Assembly: GCA_016584495.1 (NCBI GenBank)
Contig: WAID01000013.1
Span: 248,001-312,000 of the forward strand
From: Celoporthe dispersa
Taxonomy: Eukaryota > Ascomycota > Sordariomycetes > Diaporthales > Cryphonectriaceae
Direction of reading: 5' to 3'
DNA: 64,000 nt
In this document: one piece after another, positions 12,157-22,835 of the stretch
Layout: each line of letters opens with the position of its first letter
How positions within the stretch are numbered: position 1 is the stretch's first letter
The notes under the pieces: model-generated
The model's input: only the letters and a program-made list of their open reading frames with translations
The model's database searches: none
Told to the model about the DNA's origin: nothing
Position numbers and translations under genes: made by a program

Positions 12157-13052
12157 TTAAACATGGCCCTTCGTATGATATCCCTGACCAAGTCCGCCAA
12201 GCGCTCCGTACTTTTTTTTGTCTACTGGAATTGTGTGGCCCAGTCCATGCTGCCAGACGACCGCCTCTGAAGGCTTACACATTTGCTTGAGGGCGCGGCT
12301 CTCCATCAACCATTCATCTTTGGCGCCATGAACGTGCAAGGTTGGAATACTTATCGGCTTCATCAAACAGGACTGGGCCAAGTCGTCCGGGCAAAGACGT
12401 TGCGACCCCGAGGCCTCCCACGGAAGCGTTCCACCAATGAAGATTGCAAATCTCACTACTGGCTTCAATAAATCTTGGCTCTGGTGATGCAAGATGTATG
12501 AAGCGGCGAGAGCGGCACCCTGGCTGAAGCCAATGATTCCATCAAAATGCTTGTCCTCCAGAACCTCGGTCAGATAGTCGTAGGCGTCAGCAAGTGACTC
12601 GAGTGGTGGGCTGGGATCGGCGGGATTCCAGTCGTAAAAGGAGCGGTAAGGCCCTGGGTAGAGTTGCTGAATGCCTATGATGGGCAGAAGAAGCCGAATG
12701 TCAAGTCAGCGAGGCCGCACTGGGTGGCTCGAGCTTGCGGGTGACATTTGTTACCTGGAGCCGCTGGTGCATTCCACTCTCCGTCGATGAACTCAAACTC
12801 GATGCTTTCATGCCGCAGCTGGTGCCGAAGAGCGGCTGAGGGTTGTATCAGCAACAAATTACTTCAGAAAGGTGCATTGGCTGCCCCGAAGCAGCCTCGA
12901 TAACATGGCTGGCAGGAAGTAGAGACGTATCCTACCTAGCTGCCGTGCAAAGATCTGATTCTGTCAGCCATACTATACTAGAAGATTTCTCCAACGTGGT
13001 TTCGACGTACACCTGCGCTAGTGCCGGCGCCATGGAGACATAGAATGCGCAT
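12157..13052 (-). CDS. FSH-family serine hydrolase (LovG-like, possible trans thioesterase)
   Basis: Alpha/beta hydrolase of the FSH1 family. Exons are 13052-13011, 12960-12936, 12835-12755 and 12674-12157, summing to 666 bp and 221 aa with no frame problem. It starts MRILCLHGAGTSAG, the typical family start. The nucleophile elbow is GFSQGAALAA; later come an Asp in HVHGAKDEW and a His in HGLGHTIP, completing a Ser-Asp-His triad. The family's best-known cluster member, LovG, releases the product of a highly reducing PKS that lacks a thioesterase. The PKS here also lacks one, so the same role is a reasonable inference. A housekeeping esterase role cannot be excluded. Confidence 0.85.
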
Positions 13053-15528
13053 GTTTTGGTCTTGTGCGTCTGTGAGATATTGTCTGGCCACACCGATTAT
13101 ATTGTTATGCTCCTGGGTGGTGATAACAGCAAGGCAGCCCGATTTCTTTAGTTCTTTCTTTCTCTCTCTCTTCTTTCTCCCCTGTGGTAACGGAGAGAGT
13201 TTTGGAAGTTTCGGCGAGCACGACCTCATAAAACCCCCACAAGTGTATCAACATCTGTGTACGGGATTACCATGAATCCTACTTTGGACCAACGCCCATT
13301 CCTCCGTCCTATTCACGTATGACTATGGGGACTTTTTCAACTACCCGGAGAGCCCAGACCGCGGGCTAAAAGGATTGGGCAGACTGTCAGCCTCAGTGGG
13401 TGCAAGGCTGCACATCTCGGGGGTTTCCCTTTCCGTGTGGGCCCTCCATGGATAAGGCTGAGGGCGAACTCCTTGCCTAGGACAAGGGCGCTAGCTAAGG
13501 ATTGTATCCGGCCCCGTACGGCAATTGACAGAGCTGGATCCTGAAGTACCCCACATCCTAACTCCCGGCAAAGGGAGATCCTGGGCTGCAGGCAGAAGTT
13601 CCCAGAGCATGGGAAATAGAGGCGAGAAAGGTTTTTCCTATCCTTCGACCTGTCCATCCCAGCTACCCACACTGGGGCTTCCCTCCATAGCGCACCGTCT
13701 ATGGCTGGCTCGAAGAGACTTTCTCCGTTTGTGGAGGGTCATGTCGAGAATTCCGCAAACAGCCAAGAGAGTATACTGCTATGGTACGATTTACTGACCT
13801 TTTCGGAGGGCTAAGCTGTAGTGAAGCGCAGGCTGCATCGCACCATAGAATACTTAGGCTCTCGTAGCACCCATCTAGTTTCTTCAATAGCATTGGGCAA
13901 CACGTCTACGCTATACCCCTATGTTTGTTGGGTCTCACGGCGGCTGTGAGCCTCCAAGGTCATATTCAGGCTGCTCGTTTACTATGCTTGTGACTCGAGC
14001 TGTTCCTCAGCTCTTGGTCGGACCTCACAAAGCGGGAACTATTGCTATGGTATATTACGTGTCTGTTATCTTTTTCTTTTTTGCCTTTTTTTCCTCTTTT
14101 TTTTTCTTTTTCCTTTTTCCTTAATTGTTTCTTTTGGAACGTAATTACCATGACGTCTGGCAGCCCGATTGAACCTTTGAGGGCCTGCTAGCAAATGTGA
14201 ATCGGCTGGACTGATCGAAAGGCGGTCTGACGTTCACAAAGGATCATGTACCTAGCACGCTATGTGCAGCCACAAATCTCAAGAATTCTTGTTTATATCG
14301 CTTGTCTGGCACCTGTCTCCGCTGAAGTTAGGGAGCCCGCATCCTGAGGACCTCATCATTGCGTACGACCATGCTCCTTCGTGGCATTGCTTAGCCCATG
14401 GTTCCCAACACAAGACCACTGCGAGCATCGCGCCGCTTGAGGCCGGTGGTCCAAGGGATAAGCGGAAAGGGGTAAAATTGTACGGAAAAGAGTCATGCAG
14501 GAGGGCAATGGATCGGGTGTAGGGTTTGGGTGGTCCCCTGGATAAAACTGCTGCTGTGGGGGCTCATAGATGGATCCTAGAATGGCAAAGAAGACGACGT
14601 TTCTGAGTGACGGGGTATAGGAAAGTGGATACCATGACCTCGGGTTGGACCGGTATCTTGCAGCATCATCCGTGCCGTCCAGCGCATTTGGAGGATTCTG
14701 CCCGCTGAGGAGGATCGACGTGGGGTGTTGCTGTTGCTGTCCGCCAACATAACCGGTCATCGTACGGTGCAAGATGCTCGGGCCACTCAAGACTGTGGAA
14801 GGGTGGTGTCACAATCTCAGCCCTCCATTATCCGAGCCACCAACAACATTGACGAACTCCCAGAGCAACCATGCGCCTCAACCTCTACTAATCTGCACCC
14901 CTAGCCTACAGTGCCTGTAGACGTATCGAATTCCATTGCTTCTAGCGCTCGGCCAAGGGCAAGATTGATCCACTGATACTATTTTCCGCAGCACGATACG
15001 ACCCAAGAACCTGGGGCCGTTTGCATGGGGTCCCCGGTTTTTCGGGCGATTCCGAATGCCACTGGACTGCTCACTCTCCGCCTTATTCGAGTCGTAGGAT
15101 TGCTGTTATATCACAGGTCGTATGATTAGCCATGATGGCTCGTCGAGAGGGCACAGTCACTCCGTCGAGTCGAGGCTGTTTGGGGCCATATCCGCAGGTT
15201 CCCCTATTACCCATGGGATTCTCCAGACCAAAAAAAAAAGAAGCGGGAAAAGAAAAAAAGGATGGCCCTCACTTCCCAGCGGAACGTCTGCGATAACCGC
15301 GTCGGAAGACGAGATCGGACATTCAGATGTTTCTGTAGCCAACAAACCAACAATTTACGGAGCCTAGAGCCCAAATTCGATAAATACCATTTCGTATCCA
15401 CGGGCAGGGTTTGAGACCACCCGCACTAGCCATGAGAAAACTTGTCTCGTTGCTCTACCGTCACCGTCAGCCCTCAAGCCAATTTTCAGAAACAAGACCT
15501 GGCTTGATTTCACATGCCATAATCACAC
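13053..15528. other. Intergenic region upstream of FSH hydrolase and regulator
   Basis: A 2.5 kb divergent gap. It holds pyrimidine-rich tracts (about 13137-13185 and a T-rich run at 14065-14125) and a CCCG-N6-CGGG inverted repeat at 15033-15046, upstream of the regulator. A 144-codon minus-strand open frame (14356-14790) begins with TTG, is rich in Gln and Pro, and matches no family I know, so I do not call it. Nothing else is supportable. Confidence 0.4.
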
Positions 15529-16802
15529 ATGCAGTCCTTACGCGCACAACGTTTCCAGGGACATCGGTCCGCCTGTGATCTCTGTCACGAAAAGAAGCTC
15601 AAATGCTCGGAGTCTGGCAAGGGTCTGAGCTGCAGAAAGTGTGAGAAGGAGGGAGTGGAATGCGTCTACAGTCCACCATTGAAAGGCGGCAGGCCCAGGA
15701 AACGCAAAGAACAGAGTCACCCGAGCCCCCAGAGCTCTCCGGACACACTGGCCCGGGTCGAGTACATACCTCCAGGTCTCAGTCCGCAGGACATCGGAAA
15801 GATATCATCATTCAACACAGGTCATTTCCACTCGGAGGAGAGTCCCGCGGCTCTAGAAATAGTGATGGGTCCCGAATCGATGGATATTCATTGGGAAGTT
15901 GAAGGTATGCTCCCTAAAAGAAGGGCCATGCTCATTCGAAGTGCAGTATTTCAGTAGGAAGGAGGGCTAACCAAGATGATACGGAACTAGAATGCCTCCC
16001 AGAATGGTCGGCGCTACTTTCCAACCAGCCCTGTTTCCAGATTGAATCACCTCCAGAGTCTGTTCGTCAATCCCATCAAGCAGAAGACGCCAATGCTCAG
16101 CAACCAAGCCCGCCTACACACAGCAGGGCCAGCACCACCTTGATCGACGTAAATGAGCTGCTGGAACGGACAATAGCGCTACAGCGCCAACTCATCAACG
16201 CCAGAGCGTTGTTGCCCCTAGCAAACTCGAGCATTATAGGTCGCATTATCCAAGGCCAACCTCCATTCTTCGGGCTAGACACAATGGCGCCGGCGCTACG
16301 CCTCGCACACACGATATTGGATAACGCAAGCCTCATCTTCAATCAAATATCAAGCAATCCAGCTAGCCACAATGCTAGTACCGTTTTGATGATGGCAATT
16401 CCAGCAATGCTGGCCTTGGACCTATACCGGGACACGGCGGAGCTGGTTGCCGAAGACCTGAGGCAGTCTCCGAGGGGTTTCTTGCAGATACCCCAGAGCT
16501 CCGGCAGCGAGAGCATGACACCCTGTCCTTCACCTCTTGAGAGGTTGCGAGGATTTGAGCCTGCAAGACAGCCACCAAACACCCTGCAGGCATTTCTAAC
16601 CTTATCAACCTTGCAATTTTACCTTACCGGGATAGAGAAGGCCACTACTTACGGGATGCATGATCCTTCTCCGTCCTCCTGGGGGGCTCTCAAGGAGAGT
16701 GATGGGTCTACATCCATTACACTATGCATTGAGCAGTTGTCTTTCACTGTGCGAAACTTGACCCTATTAGTGGCTCGGACGATGGAGAGGATTTTGCATT
16801 AA
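15529..16802 (+). CDS. Zn2Cys6 transcription factor, probable cluster regulator
   Basis: Nuclear DNA-binding regulator. Exons are 15529-15904 and 15955-16802 (intron of only 50 bp), 407 aa. The binuclear zinc cluster begins at residue 16 (ACDLCHEKKLKC, then CRKCEKEGVEC), spaced C-x2-C-x6-C-x8-C-x2-C-x6-C. It is followed by a basic linker, GGRPRKRK. The small size, one N-terminal zinc cluster and a C-terminal helical region resemble AflR-type pathway regulators; no classical fungal-specific middle homology region is obvious. The C-terminus is uncertain. A +1-shifted frame stays open past the stop to about 16975, and homopolymer errors are common in this window, so the true protein may be longer. 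Its position in the cluster suggests local control. Confidence 0.85.
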
Positions 16803-17414
16803 TAAGCGAGCTCAGTGAGGGCGAGATGAACCCAGTTCACGAGCTATGCTTCCAACGGCATGATGAAAATATACCCCGAGGAGAAGTACGGGTCAACTAT
16901 CAAGAGCTTCGTACGTTTATAGGATTTGGGTTGGAGTGCTTCGGCAGCTTATCAGCAAGCAAACTTTTGAGGTAGAAATACATCAAGAGTAATTCCACGT
17001 TGCTAAGCGGTCTTTTTGCTCTAGGAAAGAGCTCCTCCATACATTTATTGTTTTCTCCATTTCGTCCCGGAGGTCGAATTTCTTTCGATATGCATCTGTA
17101 TCATGTCACTAGGCATTAGAAATATTCCCCCAGTCTCAGTTCAAGTCTCAACCCACTAGCTGCTAGATCAGGGCTAATGCTCATTATTTTCCAGCTGCAA
17201 CGAAAAATCTACTAAAGGCTTTATATATATATATCAATGGGGAGGAGAGCCTGCCGGCACAGATAATGAATTGAGAAGATGTGGATAGAATATGACGCTC
17301 CGGAAAAGAAACCATATAACAAATTAAATGCCAACTGGATAGGGGATATTTCCGAGACGCACCCGGCTCTTTGTGCGCTGCCTAATAGATGAGTCAAAAT
17401 CAGCACGAAAGCCC
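16803..17414. other. Convergent intergenic region
   Basis: Lies between the regulator and the FAD monooxygenase 3' ends. An alternative continuation of the regulator frame reaches about 16975. The rest is AT-rich, with TATATATATA at 17223-17232. No other gene is visible. Confidence 0.4.
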
Positions 17415-18923
17415 TCAAACCTCGTCGATCTTGAATGCTGAAGTCATGGATCCTCTATTTCCCACGACTTTCCGAATAGCGTCCATGCTATGGCCGATCA
17501 GGTTGACCATCCTAAAGACGCTGTCGCGTAGTACCACCGTTGCGCAGTTGGTTCCGGAGAAGACCATGTTCTGCACAAATACACCTGCTTTGCGCTGTTT
17601 CAGACGGCGCCTGAGCATCGACTTGACGTAGCTATCAAGCATAGCACGTCTGGTGGCCGCATTTTCCAGGAAGTCCTTCTGTTCGAGCCGAGTCACCAGC
17701 TCCATGGCGTCAGCTATGGCTAGCGACGCACCCTTTCCAGTGTAGGGTGACATGCTGCCAGTACGATTCAGTTTATGGACACATCAACATGTTGGGTAGT
17801 GGAGTGAGGATGGGAACAAGCCTTACTTCAATGTTGCGTCGCCGAGCAGGGTGACGCAGTCATCGCTCCATGCTTTGGGCTCGTCGACGAGCTTGAGGAT
17901 GTTAGAGTATGCCGTGTTCAGAGCAACTTTATCCACCAGTTCGGTGAACAACGGGTCAACTTTCTGACCGACCAGACGGTCCTTGATCTCCTTCTTGAGA
18001 TCCTCTGATGACAGTGCCTCCGCGTTCTTGGTCTGGTTTTTGTAGCGGTCCAGGCCGCTTCCAAAGCCGAGCATGATGAAGGACTGGTCCACATCGAGTT
18101 CATCTGGATTTGACTGCACGGACCATTGTTGTTTAGGGTTGATCCATGAGTGTATAGTAATGGCTTGGTTCTGGCTGCAAAATGCCTGTGAATGGAGTAA
18201 GTCAGTCCCACATGGTGTGCTCTCCTTTCTCACGACAAAAATCTCGGGTTTGCACAGGGGCAGACTAACCGCGACACCTGTTCCGAAAGGTAGCAGCTTT
18301 TCCGTCTCTGGTAAGTATGGCACCTTGAAGTATGTGACACCATACCGGCTGTTTCGAACTTTGATGTCTGGCAGAAGCTGCTTTCTCACTGTTGAGTGCA
18401 CACCATCGGCACCGACGAGCAGATCACATGTGAAATTCGACTGGTCGTCAAAATTCAACCGCACTGTGCCATCCTGCATCCTCTCAAACGTTTCGAGCTT
18501 CTTCCCTTTCATGAGGAATTCCTCTGAGCCCTCAAGCAGGGCTTCCCGCATGATCCACCTGTTGACGCTGACCATAGTCCTCAGCTCGGGTGGATACCAA
18601 GTCAGCAGCATCTTGTCCCTGTCTTCTGCACGCATGAAACCAAGAAGCTGGCCGGATTCAGGCTGGATACCGATACTTTTGTCGAGGTCATTGCGGACAG
18701 TCTCTGTAACACGACTCTTGAGGAGGGTCATGGCCTCTGTCTCCATCTGGATTCGGTAGCCCGCCAACCGGTCTGTCACTTCGCCCTCGCGCTCGTAGAC
18801 TGTGACCTGTAGACAAGGATTAGAGCGCAGCATCTGGGCGAGGACAAGTCCGCCCAGTCCAGCACCAATGATGGCGACCCGGTAGAGTGGTAGCGGCTCG
18901 GCACTGCCATGTTCTACAGACAT
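17415..18923 (-). CDS. FAD-dependent monooxygenase (class A flavoprotein, salicylate hydroxylase-like)
   Basis: Predicted NAD(P)H-dependent hydroxylase or epoxidase of a small molecule. Exons are 18923-17827 and 17754-17415, 478 aa. The N-terminal Rossmann motif is GAGLGGLVLAQML (~21). The DG motif appears as LLVGADGVHS and the GD motif as TLLGDATLNMSPYTGKG, which is only formed across the 72-bp intron and confirms it. An internal 48-bp GTGAGA...CACAG segment (about 18186-18233) is in frame and has a CTGAC branch-like site. It could be a second intron, giving 462 aa. The gene is divergent from the DHA2-like exporter. Role in tailoring the polyketide is inferred from position. Confidence 0.88.
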
Positions 18924-19809
18924 GGCTCGAGGATGTGCAACGGGGCTGTAGATAGGTAATGGCTATGTGCGTAGTGAGGTCTTGAGATAGAAGCAACGGC
19001 AAGTACTCACGAGACCTCAAGGGCAGTGAGCTTGCTTATCTACTTAAGCCAACGTCTTTCCGTCCACGCCTTTACCTAAGACTGCAGGTGATATTGCTTG
19101 TGTACCACGCTTTCCCATCATCCCACTTCCAAGGTTGGATCCCCGAACCAAGAGCGAGGGTTCCAATAACCCCCGAGGAAGTATATATTGATTGCATTGG
19201 TTGGAAGAAAAAATGCAAAGGAGTTACCAGGGTACTAACCCAGCGTCTATGGTCAAAGACGTGTTGCGGCATCCGGAGCAGCCCACTCTTGTCGTGAAAG
19301 CCAGCTCCTAAGAAAGTCAACATGATTCCACCTCATCTCCTATAGTTCCATATCGTGAGACTGGCGATCAGATTGAAAATAAGAGAGCTACTTTGTATAA
19401 ATTATCTGCAATCGCCGCTGTTCAGGAGGTAGCCGGTGGTCATACGATCTGACGACCGGGATTCTCCGAGCTGACGCCCTCGGCGGGTTTTTGAGCAGAA
19501 CCCACCTGAGAGCAGCCTTCCATTAAAGGCCCAATCCTTCTTGGAAACAGAGCATTGCCTGGCTTGCGCCTCATCCCCCAAGGGGTAGTCCGTGCGTCGT
19601 GTAAGGAGAATTTAGTTGACAAAGAGAGAAAGCACCGGCAGACTTGGTGAACACACCAAACATCATTAAAGGCTCGCTGCGTCAAAGATTGCATATTGCG
19701 TTCCGTACAGTGATAATCAATCAAGATCAGTCTTTTCCACTCGGTACTGCGGTGCTCATACCATCAATCGCCTTCAATTCAAGCCATTTTGGAAATCGAC
19801 TCAGACAAG
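18924..19809. promoter_or_regulatory. Bidirectional monooxygenase / MFS exporter promoter region
   Basis: Divergent gap of 0.9 kb between two cluster genes. It contains CGG-type inverted pairs: CGG-N3-CCG at 19267-19275 and CGG-N6-CCG at 19457-19468. Their spacing differs from the CGG-N7-CCG repeat in the PKS promoter, so they need not be sites for the same factor. No ORF worth calling. Confidence 0.4.
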
Positions 19810-22019
19810 ATGACGGCGGCCATCGAACCGGAAACGGCCAAGTCGAGAAAGCAAATGGGGATAGAAAACACGACGGCGATCGATAACAAGCTACAGGACC
19901 CCCCTGGCGCCCTATACGGATGGAGGCTGCATACCAGTGTCTTCGGGTGAGGCGGATCAATCCCCATGCATGCCAGCTGGTACTTGTGGCACTCAGTAAG
20001 ATAGATTATTGACTTTGTTGTCGATTTTAGGCTGTCCCTCGCACTCATGCTCTCAGCCCTCGAGACAACAATAATTTCTACAACGCTCACGAGTATCGGG
20101 ACGTCTTTCAACGACTTTGAGGAGGTTGGCTGGGTTGTAACAGCGTACCTCGTCACCTACAGCAGTATGTGACATGCCGAGTGTTCCATACTGTATATCA
20201 TATGGCTAAATGAGATCAGGCTTTCTCCTTGTGTATGCAAAACTCACGGACATACTGGGCCAGCGCAATGTGCTTCTTTTCGCCCTGGTATGGTTTGCGT
20301 TGTTCTCTGGACTCTGCGGTGCAGCGCAAAGCATGACATTGACTCACCTGTGAGCACTGCAGACTTCGTTCGATTTAATTATGAAGTCTCTAGAAGAGCT
20401 AACGCGGTCACCTAGAATTGTGTTTCGGGCACTCCAAGGAATCGGGGGTTCAGGCATATACTCGACCGTCTTCGTAACTGTTGTTGACATTTGTCCAGCA
20501 CATTTGGTAGGCGCCTATTCTGCAGTGGTCAGCTCTACATTTGCCTTAGCCAATGTCTTGGGTCCAATCATCGGAGGTGCAATTGTCTCAGACGGTGGTG
20601 ACTGGAAGTGGATATTCCTTCTCAAGTAAGGGCATGTCTCACCCTTCAAAGGCCCAGTTCCTCATGCTGACCGGTTTTTACAGCGTGCCAGGGGCTGCTC
20701 TCTCAGCGGTCATCATCATTTTCTCACTACCGGGAGGTGATGGAACAGGGCCTAGTATGGCTAATTTCCGTCGTATCGACTTCCTTGGTGCATTTCTATC
20801 TGTTGGATCGGCAGTCCTGCTACTATATGGGCTCCAGACCGGAGGCGAGGAACAGCCTTGGAGCAGCGGTCAAATTATTGGTACCATCACAACAGGCGGC
20901 GTGACGATACTCCTCTTCTTTGCTTGGGAGTGGTTGAGAGAGAGACGCGAGAACGTGTCGGTACTTGAGCCACTCTTCCCGCTCAGGCTCTTGGCGAGCA
21001 CAAAGCTCACATTGCTCCTATTGTAAGTTCCAGTTATTTCAACCAGTCTTGAGGCGAGAGAAAGCCGGCTGACCCCTAGCTTAGGTCTGCCTTTTTCCAG
21101 GGCTCGGTGTTCTATTCCACGGTAATAAACACCCCGCAGATCAATCAGATCGTCCATCTCAACTCTGCTACAATGGCTGGTGTTCGGACCCTTTCCATTT
21201 TGCTGCCAATGACATTCAGCTCCTTCGTGGTAGGTAATACTTCAAATTCTTTTTGCACCGCACTATGAGCCACTTTGACACACATACCCTTCCTATTGAT
21301 GTCGGTGTTCAATACTTGGTTTAAGCCCTTCCTCTGTATTCGGTAGGGCATGCCTCTGACAGACAAACAGAGCGGTGTTCTATTTTCCAAGACATTACGA
21401 TTTGGCTGGCACATCCTGGCGTCTGGGTCTCTCATCACAGTCCTGGGAGTGGGACTCTTGATTGAAATACCATTCAGCACAAGCATTCTGGCACGCAATT
21501 ACGGCTATGAGGCCATTCTTGGCGTTGGTATTGGATTTACTATGCCGGCCTTCCTCATGCTGGGAAGGCTCGAGGTTCAGGATCGTGACAATGGTGAGCA
21601 GTATCCCGCCCCGACCCAAAACTACTATTCTATTCTTTTCAATAGGTACAGCTTGTTGATTCATGCTTCCAGCCGTCGTGATGGGGTCAGTAAATATGAT
21701 GCGAACAATGGGAGGTTGTATTGCGCTGTCTGCTGTCTCGGCCATTCTCCACAGCCAGTTGCCCAAAAGACTAGATTTCCTACCAGCGGACATTGTTTCA
21801 GATCTCCTGGAATCCCCCACAACGGTTTTGAAGGAGCTGACTATGACTGAGTCCTTAGAAATTCGTCAACAATACTCGGATGTCTATCGGCACGCATTTA
21901 TCATGGTAACCGCTCTTGGTGGTATGGGGCTTGTCGTCTCTACACTCCCCATGTTCTTACCAAGCACAAAGCCGGTACAGAAATCTGCAGTCATACCTCC
22001 TTCATCATCCGATTCTTGA
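19810..22019 (+). CDS. MFS exporter, DHA2-like (14-TM) drug/toxin efflux family
   Basis: Plasma-membrane H+ antiporter predicted to export the cluster product. Eight exons (19810-19946, 20031-20164, 20220-20349, 20416-20625, 20684-21022, 21085-21229, 21347-21593, 21673-22019) join without any frame break to 562 aa. The first TM reads LALMLSALETTIISTTL, the family motif at this position. Later motifs are FGLVY-like SSFLLVYAKLTDILGQRN, then FRALQGIGGSGIYS, then LGPIIGGAIV and MRTMGGCIAL. The last intron (21594-21672) removes an in-frame TGA that an ORF reading would meet. It is divergent from the FAD monooxygenase, consistent with co-expression. Confidence 0.9.
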
Positions 22020-22835
22020 CAGTATAAAGCCGAGCGGGAGTACAATATTATGACCTATCCGATAGCCCCGAAGGAAATCGCTCCCAACTTTTGAATGGTC
22101 CTCTGTAGCCCAATGAATTATCGTCAAGGCCCGGATGTTTAATCTCACCATGAATCAATACTGCCAACTGCTGATCTGTGTCAGGCATCGATTATCTCTG
22201 CGCATTTGACCTTGCTGATGGCAGGGCGATGGCTCTAAGTGATCCGATGCCATCTCATACCACTCTGCGGCCAAGTTTTAATAATGCAGCATGTTAGCAT
22301 GGCCAACGCTCTGAGATTGTTCTGTACAGCCTTTCCGTGAGATGGCCCAAGGCCTCCGCAGAGATGACCTGGAGCCAGTATGTTCGATCGATCAAAGCAG
22401 AGCTCAGTAGATCATCACCCTAGACTGGCATGTCGCAGGATTCATTGGGTACCATCAAGCTCCCGAACGCATTCTCCGGCGAAACCTTGCATGGAGTAGC
22501 TAAGAGATCGAGATATTCACGGGAAATTGCAATGTTATCTATACCTCTCAGTCACTCGCTGTATCAAGTAAGCGTTCTCAGGATCCTTACTCCGTCTCCA
22601 CCTGGGAACACGAAACTTCCACTAACACATAATGATGCTGACGGCAGCACCTACTACTTAGCTGTCCAATGAGTTGTACACACGTGTAGTAAATAACAGC
22701 ACTATCAAAAAGTCAGCTAAGCAATATAGTCTATGGAGCCCTTTGACGTTTCATTATACGCTGGCCCCTTTGCACAGCTTCAGCAGCAACCTGTCCGTCA
22801 AATCTCGTTTTCTCTTGGCAGAATTCCTGGAGACG
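22020..22835. other. Intergenic region upstream of the HET gene
   Basis: No supportable gene. The HET frame is open upstream to 22674, but only non-ATG codons are available there, so the leader is treated as untranslated. Confidence 0.4.

Noticed and set aside
14356..14790. 144-codon open frame on the minus strand
   Set aside because: Starts with TTG, has no family resemblance and an irregular composition; likely chance.
15402..15472. tRNA-like sequence on the minus strand (GGTAGAGC A-box-like, GGTCTCAAACC B-box-like)
   Set aside because: The anticodon loop lacks T33, the acceptor stem does not pair, and the B-box deviates from GGTTCGANNCC. At most an old tRNA remnant.
21601..21672. In-frame TGA in the DHA2-like exporter suggesting a pseudogene
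   Set aside because: The TGA lies inside a 79-bp GT-AG intron (21594-21672); splicing joins RDN to AVVMGSVNMM, the family consensus.
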